Shown: in pieces, positions 31,392 to 41,854 of the stretch
Layout of the letters: every line of letters begins with the position of its first letter
Numbering within the stretch: the first letter of the stretch is position 1
NCBI GenBank assembly: GCA_003339415.1
Contig: PDHQ01000017.1
Location: 271,374-335,373, forward strand
Reading direction: 5' to 3'
From: Ophiocordyceps camponoti-saundersi (nom. inval.)
Taxonomy: Eukaryota > Ascomycota > Sordariomycetes > Hypocreales > Ophiocordycipitaceae
DNA: 64,000 nt
Notes under the pieces: model-generated
What the model was told of the DNA's origin: nothing
Seen by the model: the letters and a program-made list of their open reading frames with translations, nothing else
Database searches by the model: none
Program-made: the position numbers and the translations under genes

Positions 31392-32137
31392 TCACTGAAC
31401 CTTGGAAGCCTTCGCGTCCCTATTCATGAAGAGATACACAGGCATGAAGACAAAGGCGCCCAAGACGCAGAGGCACGTGCTGAAGATCTGCCACGCGTAC
31501 CATATGAAAGGGCCCAGGCCAGGCACCACGAATTGGGCCAAGTCGTTGAGTGTATATAGATCCTCTTGGCTGGCGATGAAGTAGCGGCTGCGCTCCCGGC
31601 CGGGGACAGCACAATTGCCGTCCTCGACAGCATCGGGAGACATGCCCTGGCGCAGACGCAGCAATATAATGAGGCGCACACTCTGCTTGTACAGAGGCAT
31701 GAGGAAAAAGGCTACAGTCTGGTGGATTTCGACGCAGAGCTGACCCGTGCCCTCGTCAAAGACTAAGGTGAACACAAGACGTATCAGCGTTGAGCCATTG
31801 AGAAGAGGCAAAAGGCAGAGAGGAAAGGAAGGAGAGGAAGAGAAGAAGAGACGAAGGGAGGCAGAGGGGGACAAAACAAACCTGCCGAATCGACATTTAT
31901 GTCAACATGCGGGCTCAGCGTGCGATACCAGCGGTAGATCTGAAGGATGATGGCCCGCGAGTCGACGTTTGGGGCAAAAGGAATGGTGCCCTTGGGAAAG
32001 GACGGCACACGACACATTGGGTGCGAAAAGGAGGCATTGGATAAGAAGTAGTTCTGCAGCGTGGCCTCCTGTTCGGCGGGACTGCCGGTGGCGAGGGTGG
32101 TGATGACACCGCTGATGTCGTCGACTGGGTGCTCCAT
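31392..32137 (-). CDS. NTF2-like (SigF-like) membrane-associated protein, function unknown
   Basis: Two exons, 31882-32137 and 31392-31762, give 208 aa; the 119-nt intron runs GTTTGT..TTAG, phase 1. The start MEHPVDDISGVI lies in context tccATGG. The first 140 residues look like the NTF2/SnoaL fold found in a fungal family often labelled SigF-like: ASFSHPMCRVPSF, DSRAIILQIYRWYRTLSPHVDI, VFDEGTGQLCVEIHQ and RYFIASQEDLYTLND. The C-terminus has one or two hydrophobic helices (FVVPGLGPFIWYAWQIFSTC and CVLGAFVFMPVYLFM), so the protein is probably membrane-anchored. No catalytic residues are known for the family. Confidence in the gene is good; the family name is from memory. Confidence 0.72.
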
Positions 32138-32671
32138 GGGCCACTGACGATATGTGATAGCTTTGACGGAGTGATGGAGGGGGGGGAGAGAGGTAGGGGC
32201 CGCAGAGAGAGATAGAGAAAGAAAGAGAGAAGGGGGGAGGCAGAGGCACGGGCAGAGGGGGGGAGCAGGGGGGGGAGACACAAATAGAGAGAGAGGAGGG
32301 GGGGAGGCCGGAGAGAGAGAGGGGAGAGAGGGAGAAAATGAGAAAGTGGGAGACGGACGGGCTGATAGGGAACGACAGCGAGAAGGGAAGAGAAAGATGG
32401 AGATCGAGATACACAGAGAGTAAGATAGAGAGATTGTTGACCGATTTCACATGCGTTATCTAGACAGCTCCCTCCCTGTCATTGCGACGTTGCAAGCGGG
32501 GGGGCCGACATGTGATGAGGGCGCCGAGATGGCATGATACGGCAGAGTTAACTGAGGGTGAATATAAAAAGTTGGGGGGTTTTCCCCCGAGACGGACGTC
32601 TTAGACTGCTGATTCCCCCGAGAGGCCGTGCTTGCATTGATATATTCCACATATATATCTCTCAGGCAGCC
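32138..32671. other. Intergenic with GA-rich microsatellite
   Basis: Imperfect GAGA/GGGAGA repeats from about 32170 to 32430, then AT-rich DNA with an ATATAAAAAG string at about 32561, 100 bp upstream of the monooxygenase start. It separates the divergent NTF2-like and monooxygenase genes. Confidence 0.55.
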
Positions 32672-34225
32672 ATGGCGTCGTCGTCGTCCAAGGCCAAGTC
32701 TGCCTTCAGTCAGCCTATCCTCTTCCTCTATCAGCTACTTCAATGGCTGCTGAGCAAAGCTCTCTCGCCTCGACCGCCGCCGACCAACGGGACGGGACGG
32801 CGGCCGCGCATCGCCGTCATCGGCGCCGGCATAACGGGAGTGACGGCGGCGTCGCACATTTGCGGTCATGGATTTGAAGCCGTCATCTTCGAGGCCGGAC
32901 CGGAGGAGAACCTCGGCGGTATCTGGAGCAGGGTCAACGACACGTCTGGTCTGCAGATTCACAGCGTCATGTATCGCTTCCACCCTTCCGTCCTTTGGCA
33001 GCAGGGCTATCCGGATAGGGCCCAGATCGTGACCGAGGTTCGTCGTCTGTGGGCTCGCTATGGGCTGCAGGAAAAGACGCGGTTCAACGTAAAGGTCGAG
33101 CGCGTTTATCAAGACGCCGGTGGAACCTGGATCGTCAACGGTCCGACTCATGGCCGCTTCGACGGTGTCATCGTCGCCGTGGGAACCTGTGGCGAAGCCA
33201 AGATGCCACCTCTAGCTGGGATCGAGGACTTCGTCGGGCCCGTCGTCCACTCGAGCGAGCTTTCTGCTCGACACGTCGACGTGACCGGTAAGCAAGTGGC
33301 CATCGTCGGGGGCGGTGCCAGCGCAGTCGAAGCGCTGGAGTTTGCCATGGCAAACAAGGCGGCGCAGGTGACGGTGCTGTCGCGGTCTGAGAAATGGATC
33401 ATCCCGCGCGATGTCGTCGTCGACGCCTTGCTGAGCCTCAACATCTTTGGCCGTGAGACGAGTCTGTCGTGGATCCCTGAGTGGCTCCTCCGTCACTTCT
33501 TTTACGGTCCTGAGCTCGAGGAGTTGTCGCCGCCTTCGACAAAGGGCTTCTTCACCGACACGCCCATGGTCAACTCGGACATCATGGTCTGCCTGCGAGA
33601 TGGACGTGCCCGCTGGCTGCGAGGCGACATCGAGATGTTGACGGAGAATGCCGTCATGGTCAACCGCCGAGCTCGCGGAGTTCCCAAGAACGGGCCCGGC
33701 CATCACGAGACGGTGACGGCCGACGTCGTCGTCATGGCCACCGGCTTCCATCGTCCTTCGCTGGCCATGTTACCGGACGACTGCTTCGTCGAGCCCTACC
33801 AGTGTCCTAACTGGTATCTGCAGACCTTTCCGCCCCAGCACCCGTCCTTGTCGGCCATCAATTGCACCTTTGTCAACGCCGTCGGCTCCGTCGGCAACTG
33901 GCACATTGGCATCTACACTCGCATCCTGCTCATGTTTCTTCTCGATCCTCTCACGAGGCCGAGCCCCGTCTGGATGCGCCGCTGGGTGGACATGACACGC
34001 TTCCTCAAGCGCGGCGCTCCGACAGCCGCCTTTGACTTCTTCACCTACCTCGAGCTGGTGGCCTGGTTCGTCTTCTGCGTCTGCGTCAATCCCTTCCGCT
34101 GGAAATGGGCCTTTTTCGTCTTCTTCGGCGTCGGTCTGAGCTGGCCGCGTGCCTTTGTGAAGCGCGAGGAGAGGCTGCTGAACTCGCAGGGCTACCGTCT
34201 CCGGGACCAAGGTTCGAGCTTCTGA
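32672..34225 (+). CDS. Flavin-containing monooxygenase-like oxidoreductase
   Basis: Single exon, 517 aa, from ATG at 32672 (context agccATGG). Two nucleotide-binding motifs are present: FAD-type GAGITG at 51-56 within RIAVIGAGITGVTAA, and a second GGGASA at 213-218 (VAIVGGGASAVEAL). Other FMO-like features are NLGGIWSR, YRFHPSVLW and VVVMATGFHRPS. An N-terminal hydrophobic stretch (PILFLYQLLQWLLSKAL) and a strongly hydrophobic C-terminus (YLELVAWFVFCVCV, WAFFVFFGVGLSW) suggest membrane attachment. The reaction is probably NADPH-dependent oxygenation of a small molecule; the substrate cannot be inferred. It converges with the DUF2470 gene 180 bp away and is not part of an evident cluster. Confidence 0.85.
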   Translation: MASSSSKAKSAFSQPILFLYQLLQWLLSKALSPRPPPTNGTGRRPRIAVIGAGITGVTAASHICGHGFEAVIFEAGPEENLGGIWSRVNDTSGLQIHSVMYRFHPSVLWQQGYPDRAQIVTEVRRLWARYGLQEKTRFNVKVERVYQDAGGTWIVNGPTHGRFDGVIVAVGTCGEAKMPPLAGIEDFVGPVVHSSELSARHVDVTGKQVAIVGGGASAVEALEFAMANKAAQVTVLSRSEKWIIPRDVVVDALLSLNIFGRETSLSWIPEWLLRHFFYGPELEELSPPSTKGFFTDTPMVNSDIMVCLRDGRARWLRGDIEMLTENAVMVNRRARGVPKNGPGHHETVTADVVVMATGFHRPSLAMLPDDCFVEPYQCPNWYLQTFPPQHPSLSAINCTFVNAVGSVGNWHIGIYTRILLMFLLDPLTRPSPVWMRRWVDMTRFLKRGAPTAAFDFFTYLELVAWFVFCVCVNPFRWKWAFFVFFGVGLSWPRAFVKREERLLNSQGYRLRDQGSSF

Positions 34226-34405
34226 GACGTAATTGGAGAGAAGGAGACGAAGATGGATTTGACATTTTTTCCCCTTGTTTCAATTTCTTGACGTCGCATG
34301 CAAAAAGGAGGAAGAGAGAAAAAAAGGGGGCACGTAGATGTAGGTAGAAGTAGGTAGACAACTAGAGCAAGTATCATCATCTCGGACTCAGGTGATTCTC
34401 CTCGG

Positions 34406-35074
34406 TCAAGACTTCTTGGCCTCTTTGGCGGTCCTCTTCTCGGCGACGACGGCGTCGAAGCGCCAAATTGCAAAGAAGCCCTCGACGAAGCAATCCAAAG
34501 CCCAGGTCCACCACAGGCCCGACCAGCGATCGACGCCGTGTCTGCGCAGCCTCCGATCGAAATAGACCGTTTCTAGCGCATGAACGGCGCACATGGGAAC
34601 TCTGATGAAGCGTACCAGCCACGTGTAAGTCGCGGCGCCGCCAGGAAAGAAGCTATTGACGGCAGCCCAAGAGGCCGAGCCAGGGACAACGTAGGGCAGG
34701 GTGGCGACGCAGAAGACGTAGAAGAAGACGTAGAAGACGATGACGCGATCGAAACCGCGCGGAGCGACGTACTGGGTCACGTAGATGTCGCTGATGCCGA
34801 GGCTACGGCGGGCGGTGTCGTCCATGGCGATAATTCGGGCGCGAGCCTCGGTCCAGTCGCCGAGGGCCGGGGCGAAGGGGATAGCGTAATCATTGCCTCC
34901 GGCTCGGACCCTCATTCCCTGCAGAGTCAGGTCTCGCAGAGAAGGATCTGCTGCCTCGCCGGCGGATGTGGCGGCGAAGTGTCTGACCAAGTGAGAGAGC
35001 TCTCGCGTGTGCGCCTGGTTCATGTGGCGGACGATTCGGTCGCGGACCTCTTCGTCGGTGGGCGACGGGGCCAT
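34406..35074 (-). CDS. DUF2470 domain membrane protein
   Basis: Single exon, 222 aa from ATG at 35074 (MAPSPTDEEV, context gtcATGG). Upstream in-frame ATGs exist (for example at 35212), but the conserved region starts just after 35074. Residues about 8-105 match the DUF2470 domain: RIVRHMNQAHTREL, then LTLQGMRV and DYAIPFAPALGDWTEARARIIAMD. The C-terminal half is membrane-embedded, with helices VIVFYVFFYVFCVATLPYVV, CAVHALETVYF and LWWTWALDCFVEGFFAIW. Fungal proteins of this layout have no established function; in bacteria and plants DUF2470 is fused to heme or flavin enzymes. It converges with the monooxygenase. Ends with a basic tail. Confidence 0.8.
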   Translation of the reverse strand: MAPSPTDEEVRDRIVRHMNQAHTRELSHLVRHFAATSAGEAADPSLRDLTLQGMRVRAGGNDYAIPFAPALGDWTEARARIIAMDDTARRSLGISDIYVTQYVAPRGFDRVIVFYVFFYVFCVATLPYVVPGSASWAAVNSFFPGGAATYTWLVRFIRVPMCAVHALETVYFDRRLRRHGVDRWSGLWWTWALDCFVEGFFAIWRFDAVVAEKRTAKEAKKS

Positions 35075-37184
35075 GACGATGTCTGCTGTGAGCGGCTTCC
35101 TGACTACTGGAATCGAATTGACGACTGGAAGAGAAAGGCGAGCCTTTGTCCCTTGCGGTAGCGAAGCGAAGAACTTGGCCGTCTCCCGAGGCAGAGAGAC
35201 ACGGCCATACATGATAGGGTAGGTAGGTAAGAGGATGCGAGATATCCGGTTGGGCCTCGGCAATATGTACGCCACTGTACGGAGTAGCTACTCCGCATGT
35301 ATCCGTACGGAGTACATATGTACAAACATGCGATTTCGCGGGGGCGGGGCTAAATATTTCTCCGGGCTGACCTCTCCCGGATCCGTCCATGTCTGGGATA
35401 GGGATAGGACTGAATCCGGGAAGCCGCATCGGTCAATAGCTGTTGTGTTTGGTTTGAGCTGAAAGGAATTTCGGTTTATAGTGCCATGATATGAGGGACA
35501 ATGGATGATTGCCTTGAGGAGAAAATGGCTCTTGACAAGGCTCGCCGCAGAAAATGAGCTCATCAGCATCGCCGGCGCCAAGACGTGGAAACAAGCAAAC
35601 ACATGGATCGAAGACGCAAAAGAACGCATAGAATAAGATAGCCTGGATTCGATCAGAATAAAGAAGTAGTAATTATGTGTAAAAGATAGTTTCCAACGGT
35701 GGGAAAAGGGTGTTTGTTCCTTTGTGCTCGCTCAAGTGTTCAAAATGGGACCCTGTTATACGTAGGGACCATGCCTATCAAGTCCATCGCTACCAACGCA
35801 GAAATCGAGCGGGCGGGGAGTGAAAGAGCTATAATTACTGGAAGGAAAAAGGGCCACTTCCGTCTATCAACCATTTAGCCCAACACGAGCCGATCGATAA
35901 GGTCCTGTGACCTATAGGAGAAGAGGCGTTATCATCGTAGAGTCGATCCCTTATAGTAGCATTGGTCGTGTCATCGCAGACAGTTAGGTGAAACGGTTTG
36001 TTATCGACTTCGCTGCAGTCAGACTTTCTGTGAAATCCTCGGAAGCGGTCGAAAAGGGGAGAGAAAGCCGACGGCTGGGTTCGAGCTTAAAAGTCCGTAT
36101 CTCGGTCATCGGAAGATAGTGGATTAGAGGTTACCGGTGCCAAAGTCTCGATAAGGTTGAATCAAGAGATATGTCGAAGCCGGAAGAAAACAGGGAAGGG
36201 TGTCTTTTCATGCTCATCCAGGTGTCCAGCAGGTCTTTGTAGAGAAGTGCTATGCCTACGTGTATGTATATACCTATCACTATGCCTGGCGTGGATTATT
36301 TGCATGCCAAGAAAATCGCAATCGAAGTTATCCAGTTAATAAAGCCTAGGAGACGGCCCACGCGGAACGAGGCCGTCTCTGTACGCCGAGTTATACACAC
36401 ACATGCACTTAGGCGTTCGAGCCATTAAGACCAATGGCTAGGTAAATGGGTAATCATTACGAGGAATATCTGCGGCAAGGGAGATATACACGAACCGTCT
36501 AATGTTCTTCCTTACATCGACAGTCAGAAGTCGGTCGCGCAGGAAGCAGGTGCCCCGGTAGGCTTCTTGTAAGCCCGGCGATGGATTATGTCCGAGGTCA
36601 TGATATCATTCGACAACAAACGTCCATACGCCGTCAGCAACCATTTGAATCTCAATCGTCCACGAAGACGCCGAGGGAGAATTACCATGACGGGCAATGA
36701 AGAAACAGAGACTTCCGGTTGCACTCGTTGCATGTATAAGAACTCGTCGCCAAGCCATGCCTCTATATGCCCAGAAAAGTACGAGCTGAAGTTTCTGGGC
36801 TCCAGAGTCTCAACAGCGAGGAATACCAAGCTTAATAGTGCCTTCTATAGACTGCTAGATGGCTACTACAATGCTAACGAAAACACGGCGCTTACGTTGC
36901 CTGGACATTCACCTGCCGCCATCTCACATCCTTCGCCCTCGGTTCCCCGGGGTCATGGCACTATTGCCATGTGGACCGCACGGAGACTCGTCAAGTAGGG
37001 TCTTCTCTTTTCAAATTCGAGAATCTATAGGCTCAATCATAGTGTCGAAGAACTGCTCTTGTTCTCTACATATAACGCAGTCTTCCCCAGACTCACTAGC
37101 TTTTTTCACCCTGCAACATCTTGTGGTCTTGGTTTCCTATTTTGTTACGACAATAGAAATAATCATACTCAAGCTCTCGGCACC
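35075..37184. other. Gene-poor intergenic region
   Basis: 2.1 kb, AT-richer than the flanking genes. A perfect 16-bp palindrome lies at 35280-35295, about 200 bp upstream of the DUF2470 start. Two overlapping open frames at 36524-36829 (-) and 36588-36998 (+) show no family resemblance and are not called. No RNA gene was recognised. Confidence 0.5.
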
Positions 37185-38375
37185 ATGTACATCATGAGGT
37201 TGTTCTCACACCTCTTGGTTGTTCGACTTGTCGCGGCTATGATTTCTAACGCACTGGACGAAGAGCCTCGAACAACACATGGTCCACTGACGGTCAAACT
37301 CCGACAAACGGCTAACACGCTCATGCAGGCAACCATCATCAACAAAGGAGATGGCTTGCTCCGAGTCTTAAAGACTGGCTCCATTTTGGACACTGATAAT
37401 CCAGTGAGGAAGCTCTGGATTCACACTCACAGTATGTAAACCGTCTCAGTCCCTTAGTACTACTCGGAGTAGTTTTTGATGTGTAAAGCAGACGGCAGAC
37501 AAGTTCCATTCACGGGTATCAGGGTTCCCCTAGACATGTACAACCTCAGAGACTCAGCCTTTCAGATGATCCCTCCAAGCCAGTCCTTGACAGTGGACAT
37601 TGATCTTGCCGAATCGTATGACCTCTCTGCAGGCGGTTACTACGACATCTTTGCCGATGGAGTTCTCCTTATTACTGACCAAGACAGTAACTTCATCGAG
37701 GACATCATCAATTATCGATCTAATCTGTACAAAGGCTTCATTAACGGCACACAGGCCTCAATAGCTCAAGAGCACTACCGCGCGAAACGGTTCATGATTG
37801 CCGACAATTGTAACCGGCAACAAATCGACGTCATCAAGAGGTCTCTCGATGACTGCGCGGCTCTTGCCCAGGCAGGCGAATGGGGTGCCAGCAAGGATTC
37901 GTATAGCGGCTACATGAACTACTTTTTCCATTCCGATGCTCCGCAGATGCGAAGATACGTTGCTGACGTCTTCCGGAGGCTCCGTCATGAGTGTAGCGTG
38001 CCCGAAGACGGCTGGGCTATGCTCTCGTGCGGAGGGAGAATCCGCAAGAATGCCGGCAGCAAGAGCATCTACACCTATGATAAGAGCTTCTGGGAGAAAG
38101 AGGCACGGACAAAAACTTGTGATTTCAACGACCGGGCCATCGACACAGCGCGGATGCTCATCCAACATGAGAAGATCGGCAGGACGATCCATCTGCAAGA
38201 CGGACGAGATGCCGACTCAGGCAGGCTGTCCCCGGGTTCCCTACAGTCCCTTGAGACACCATTGACGAGGATTAACACGGACAACTTCATCTTCTTCGCC
38301 GAGGTCGTTGCTGATCGTTGTTTCGTCTGGGAAGGATTTTTCCGGGATAGAGGCGCATCTTACACGAGTCTCTAG
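37185..38375 (+). CDS. Secreted deuterolysin (M35) homologue with degenerate zinc motif
   Basis: Two exons, 37185-37431 and 37492-38375, give 376 aa; 60-nt intron GTATGT..GCAG, phase 1. It has a signal peptide (RLFSHLLVVRLVAAM) and the deuterolysin pro-region in full: LTVKLRQTANTLMQATI, KTGSILDTDNPVRK, then across the intron NGRQVPFTGIRV and AESYDLSAGGYYDI. The mature part keeps the cysteine pattern and SIYTYDKSFW. Active M35 enzymes have HExxH plus a GTxDxxYG ligand loop; here the motif reads HEKIG (H308, E309, G312), so the second zinc-binding His is missing, and the loop reads QDGRDADSG. The frame is intact over the full length, so this looks like a pseudoprotease kept under selection rather than a broken gene. 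Inactivity is a prediction. Confidence 0.82.
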
Positions 38376-38889
38376 ATCAGCTTATTCGAGGATGGAGAGG
38401 ATGGAGAGGATGTGGAAAGACAGCTAAAAGACCGCAGAGGAAAGTAGAAAACATGAATATAGTCAGGTGGTTTGTTCAAGACACGCCAATATCCTTATAC
38501 ACGATCATCTTGTTCATAAAATCCAGTGATGCTTGTGTTCGTAGGAATCAGCGCAGTGTCACTAAGAGGCTTGGAGCCGATGAGTGGCCGAGTCCGGCTG
38601 CAGATAGCCGGCCGGGTCAACTATCTCCCGATCGCGCACCTCCGTACCTCGCCCAAGTCCGTGCCTACCTCCCGCATCCCGCGACCATCTGTTGAATGCC
38701 ATCATACGAGCAAGGGAGGTCTGTCGCTTCGGCTGGAACGAGGCCGCTCTTTGCCTCCCACAAGAGAAGGGAGAGACACAGTGCTACTCACAAGCTTTCT
38801 TTTCCCTCGAAAAGCCGACGACATCCGACGAGGTCCCGGTCAAAACTCGCCTCGGCGCTGCCGCCGATCCGCCCTTCCGGCTCGTCAGC
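38376..38889. other. Intergenic upstream of SIT4
   Basis: The frame upstream of the SIT4 ATG stays open to about 38692 but its residues do not resemble the family. Contains a short GGATGGAGA repeat (38391-38410). No gene seen. Confidence 0.5.
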
Positions 38890-40250
38890 ATGGCCAACGT
38901 ACCCCGGCCGGGTCCTGCCAACCTCGGCCCCAACGCTGGGTTGGACGAGTGGCTGGAAGAGGCCAAACAGTGTCATTATCTGCCCGAGAGGGCCATGAAG
39001 GAGTTGTGCGAGAAGGTTAAGGAGATTCTAATGGAGGGTGAGCTCGCCTTCTCCCCCCCGCCCGCGGGAGTCTCTTCCTTATTTGACCACCGATTCCGTG
39101 CGACAGAGTCCAATATCCAGCCAGTCTGCACCCCCGTTACCGTGTGCGGCGATATTCACGGTCAGTTCTATGACTTGCTCGAGCTCTTCCGCGTCTCGGG
39201 CGGCATGCCAGGAGAGGCCAACGTGCAACCGCCCAAAACGGCCACGACAGTCATCACCTCCGAAGATATTGAGCCACCGAATGAGATTACAGATCCTAAG
39301 CTGCGCAAGAAACTTCGCTCCCCCACCATCGACGGCCAAGGAGCGGCATTCGCCGCCGCCGACGGCGACGACTCCAACGTCTCGGCCAACTCTGCTTCTA
39401 GCTTTCCAACGACTCAAAGCGCAGAGACCAGGTTCATCTTTCTCGGGGACTTTGTCGACAGAGGCTATTTCAGTCTTGAAACCTTTACCTTGTTGATGTG
39501 CCTCAAAGCCAAGTGAGGCGCAGGAGAAGCCCTTTTGCCATCTCAAGAAGCGCTGACAAGGGCTTGATAGATATCCCGACCGCATCGTCCTGGTCCGGGG
39601 AAACCACGAGTCGCGGCAGATTACCCAGGTTTACGGCTTCTACGAGGAATGCCAAACAAAATACGGAAACGCCTCCGTTTGGAAGGCATGTTGTCAAGTA
39701 TTCGACTTTCTCGTACTCGCCGCCATCGTCGACGGCGAGGTTCTCTGCGTACACGGTGGCCTTAGCCCGGAGATCAGGACCATTGATCAGATCCGAGTCG
39801 TGGCCCGAGCCCAGGAAATCCCGCACGAGGGAGCCTTTTGCGACCTTGTGTGGTCGGACCCCGAAGACGTCGAGACATGGGCTGTCAGCCCTCGAGGCGC
39901 AGGCTGGCTATTCGGCGACAAGGTCGCGACTGAGTTCAACCACGTCAATGGCCTCAAGCTGATTGCGCGGGCCCATCAGCTGGTCAACGAAGGTTACAAG
40001 GTAAGCGTAACAGGGCGATCTCGCCCCGTTGTCGACCCGCCACTGACTACGAGGGCAGTATCACTTTGACGAGCACTCGGTGGTGACGGTCTGGTCGGCT
40101 CCCAACTACTGCTACCGCTGCGGCAACGTGGCGTCCATCATGTCGGTCGACAAGGATCTGCATCCCAGGTTCAGCATATTCTCGGCCGTTCCGGATGAGC
40201 AGAGACACATACCGGCCAACCGGAGAGGGCCGGGAGACTACTTTCTGTGA
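38890..40250 (+). CDS. SIT4: Serine/threonine phosphatase Sit4/PP6 catalytic subunit
   Basis: PP2A-like phosphatase of the PP6/Sit4 group, acting in G1/S progression, TOR signalling and tRNA modification control in yeast. Four exons: 38890-39037, 39107-39512, 39571-40000 and 40059-40250, 391 aa, with introns of 69, 58 and 58 nt. Metal motifs: GDIHGQ, GDFVDRG and RGNHE. Sit4-type blocks: [51 protein letters not shown] and [10 protein letters not shown]; the C-terminus GDYFL is the methylation-type tail. A roughly 73-residue insert (about 84-156, Thr/Ser/Ala-rich with SPTIDGQG) splits the catalytic core between GDIHG and GDFVDRG. I believe other Sordariomycetes have a similar insert. Start ATG at 38890, context cagcATGG. 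Confidence 0.92.
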
Positions 40251-40640
40251 CGCGCATGGTTTCTGGATGCAAGCTAGCGTAACGGTTGAGATATCCCATG
40301 ATTTATTTGCGTGGACTGCATCACGAAGGGCTAGGGGAGTCTATCTTCCATTGGGTAGCGGTTTTGAGGAGGAGTGAGGGTTATGACGATTTAGGTGCTG
40401 GTTCTTCCGATGAGGTGTTACATTGATAGGGCATTTCGTCTTTGATGATCTTTGATCGTTGGAAGAGGGCGTTGAAATGCGCATGATGGGGAGGGTTGCA
40501 TTATCGATGTACGAATACGAGTATTGATGATGACGTAAATTCTCGATTGCGTCAGGACGATAGTGAGAAAAACGTGGCTCCAGCTTCCAATCGACAACTT
40601 CAATCTCGCAATCTCCCGCCTCAGAGTCTTCCGAGCGCGG
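40251..40640. other. Intergenic, no gene seen
   Basis: Between SIT4 and TRM12 in tandem. AT-rich DNA with GATG repeats. Confidence 0.45.
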
Positions 40641-41747
40641 ATGGGGCGCGAGCCAATCCAAGATGCCGTCAAGGCCTGGCTTGGCTGCATCGACGATCCG
40701 AGAAGACAGGAGACGCTAGTCCGCGCCGCGCCGCGCCGCTTCACAGTCTACGAGCCCATGGTTCTACTCCCGGCCGGCAGCTTCGGATGCGAGGCATGGG
40801 TGGAGGAGCTGCGGCGACGACGGGAGGAGGTGGATTTGCTGTGGTTGAATATCTTGCGCGAGGTCGGCGCCATGCGTCGGGGGAAGGCGGCGGCTACGAA
40901 GCTGACGCACCTGGCCGTCAACGAGGCCATTCCGCGTCGCTGCGGCCCGCTGGGCGAGGACAATAACCTGCGGGCCCCTGTTGGGCTGCGCATGCTATTC
41001 GGAGACTTCGGTCCGGACGAGCGGGTGGATTTCGATGCTGCGCTTTGGGTCTCGACGAAGCAAAACGGCATCGTCCAAATATGGGCTCCGCGATGGACCA
41101 TGTTCAGTCGCGGCAACGTCAAGGAAAAGGCGAGGCTGCTGCGCTTCCCTTCCCATCCGTCGGGCGAAGAGGAGGAAACCTGCTGGGCCATTGACCTTTA
41201 CGCTGGTATCGGCTACTTCGCCTTCAGCTTTGTCGCGCTCGGCATGCGGGTGCTGTGCTGGGAGATTAATGAATGGAGCGTCGAGGGCTTGCGGCGCGGG
41301 GCCCACGCCAACGGATGGAGCGTACGGGTCGTTGAAGGTCTCGAGTCGGGTCTTGCGCCGGCTGAACTATTGGCTGGCGGCGAGGACATTATTGTCTTTC
41401 AAGAGAGTAACGAGGTGGCCCTTCCGAGGATACGGAAGTGGCAGTCGATGGGCCTGGTGCGGCGCGTCGAGCACGTCAATTGCGGCTACCTACCGACGAG
41501 CGAGCCTACCTGGTTGTCGGCATGGGAAATGACTTGCCTGAATCATGACTCGTGGCTGCATCTGCACGAGAATGTCGGCGTTGACGATATCGAGGCGAGA
41601 CGGAGATCCGTACAGCGCCTGGTCGATGACTGGTCTGCTTCGGAGGGGCGCGACAGGACGTCCTTGGTCGAACATGTCGAGCTCGTCAAGACGTTTGCTC
41701 CCGGGGTTTGGCACTGCGTCTTTGACGTACACGTTGCACACGATTGA
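40641..41747 (+). CDS. TRM12: tRNA wybutosine-synthesising methyltransferase-like protein (TYW2)
   Basis: TYW2/Trm12 transfers the amino-carboxypropyl group of SAM to the tricyclic base at G37 of phenylalanine tRNA, third step to wybutosine. Single exon, 368 aa from ATG at 40641 (MGREPIQDAVKAWL). An open frame extends upstream, but family proteins start near here and no upstream ATG fits. Seen: RRFTVYEPMVLLPAGSF, the SAM-binding DLYAGIGYFAFSF, and VLCWEINEWSVEGLRRGAHANGW, all diagnostic of the family. The C-terminus ends WHCVFDVHV. The start is the least certain part. Confidence 0.87.
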   Translation: MGREPIQDAVKAWLGCIDDPRRQETLVRAAPRRFTVYEPMVLLPAGSFGCEAWVEELRRRREEVDLLWLNILREVGAMRRGKAAATKLTHLAVNEAIPRRCGPLGEDNNLRAPVGLRMLFGDFGPDERVDFDAALWVSTKQNGIVQIWAPRWTMFSRGNVKEKARLLRFPSHPSGEEEETCWAIDLYAGIGYFAFSFVALGMRVLCWEINEWSVEGLRRGAHANGWSVRVVEGLESGLAPAELLAGGEDIIVFQESNEVALPRIRKWQSMGLVRRVEHVNCGYLPTSEPTWLSAWEMTCLNHDSWLHLHENVGVDDIEARRRSVQRLVDDWSASEGRDRTSLVEHVELVKTFAPGVWHCVFDVHVAHD

Positions 41748-41854
41748 TTCACGGGGCAATACTCTGATGTATTGCGGATTCATCGCGAAAGCCATCCGAC
41801 TCTCTCCGACTGCTCCTCCCTTCCTTGAACCCCCCTTTCTCCCCCATCCGTCGG

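Noticed and set aside
32672..35074. Monooxygenase, DUF2470 and nearby genes as a biosynthetic cluster
   Set aside because: No backbone synthase, transporter or pathway regulator nearby; the neighbours are housekeeping genes.
36075..36095. GGGTTCGAGCTT resembling a tRNA B-box
   Set aside because: The matching A-box and acceptor stem are absent, so no tRNA gene is called.
36524..36998. Two overlapping open frames on opposite strands
   Set aside because: Neither shows a start context, domain or codon pattern of a gene; each is the shadow of the other.
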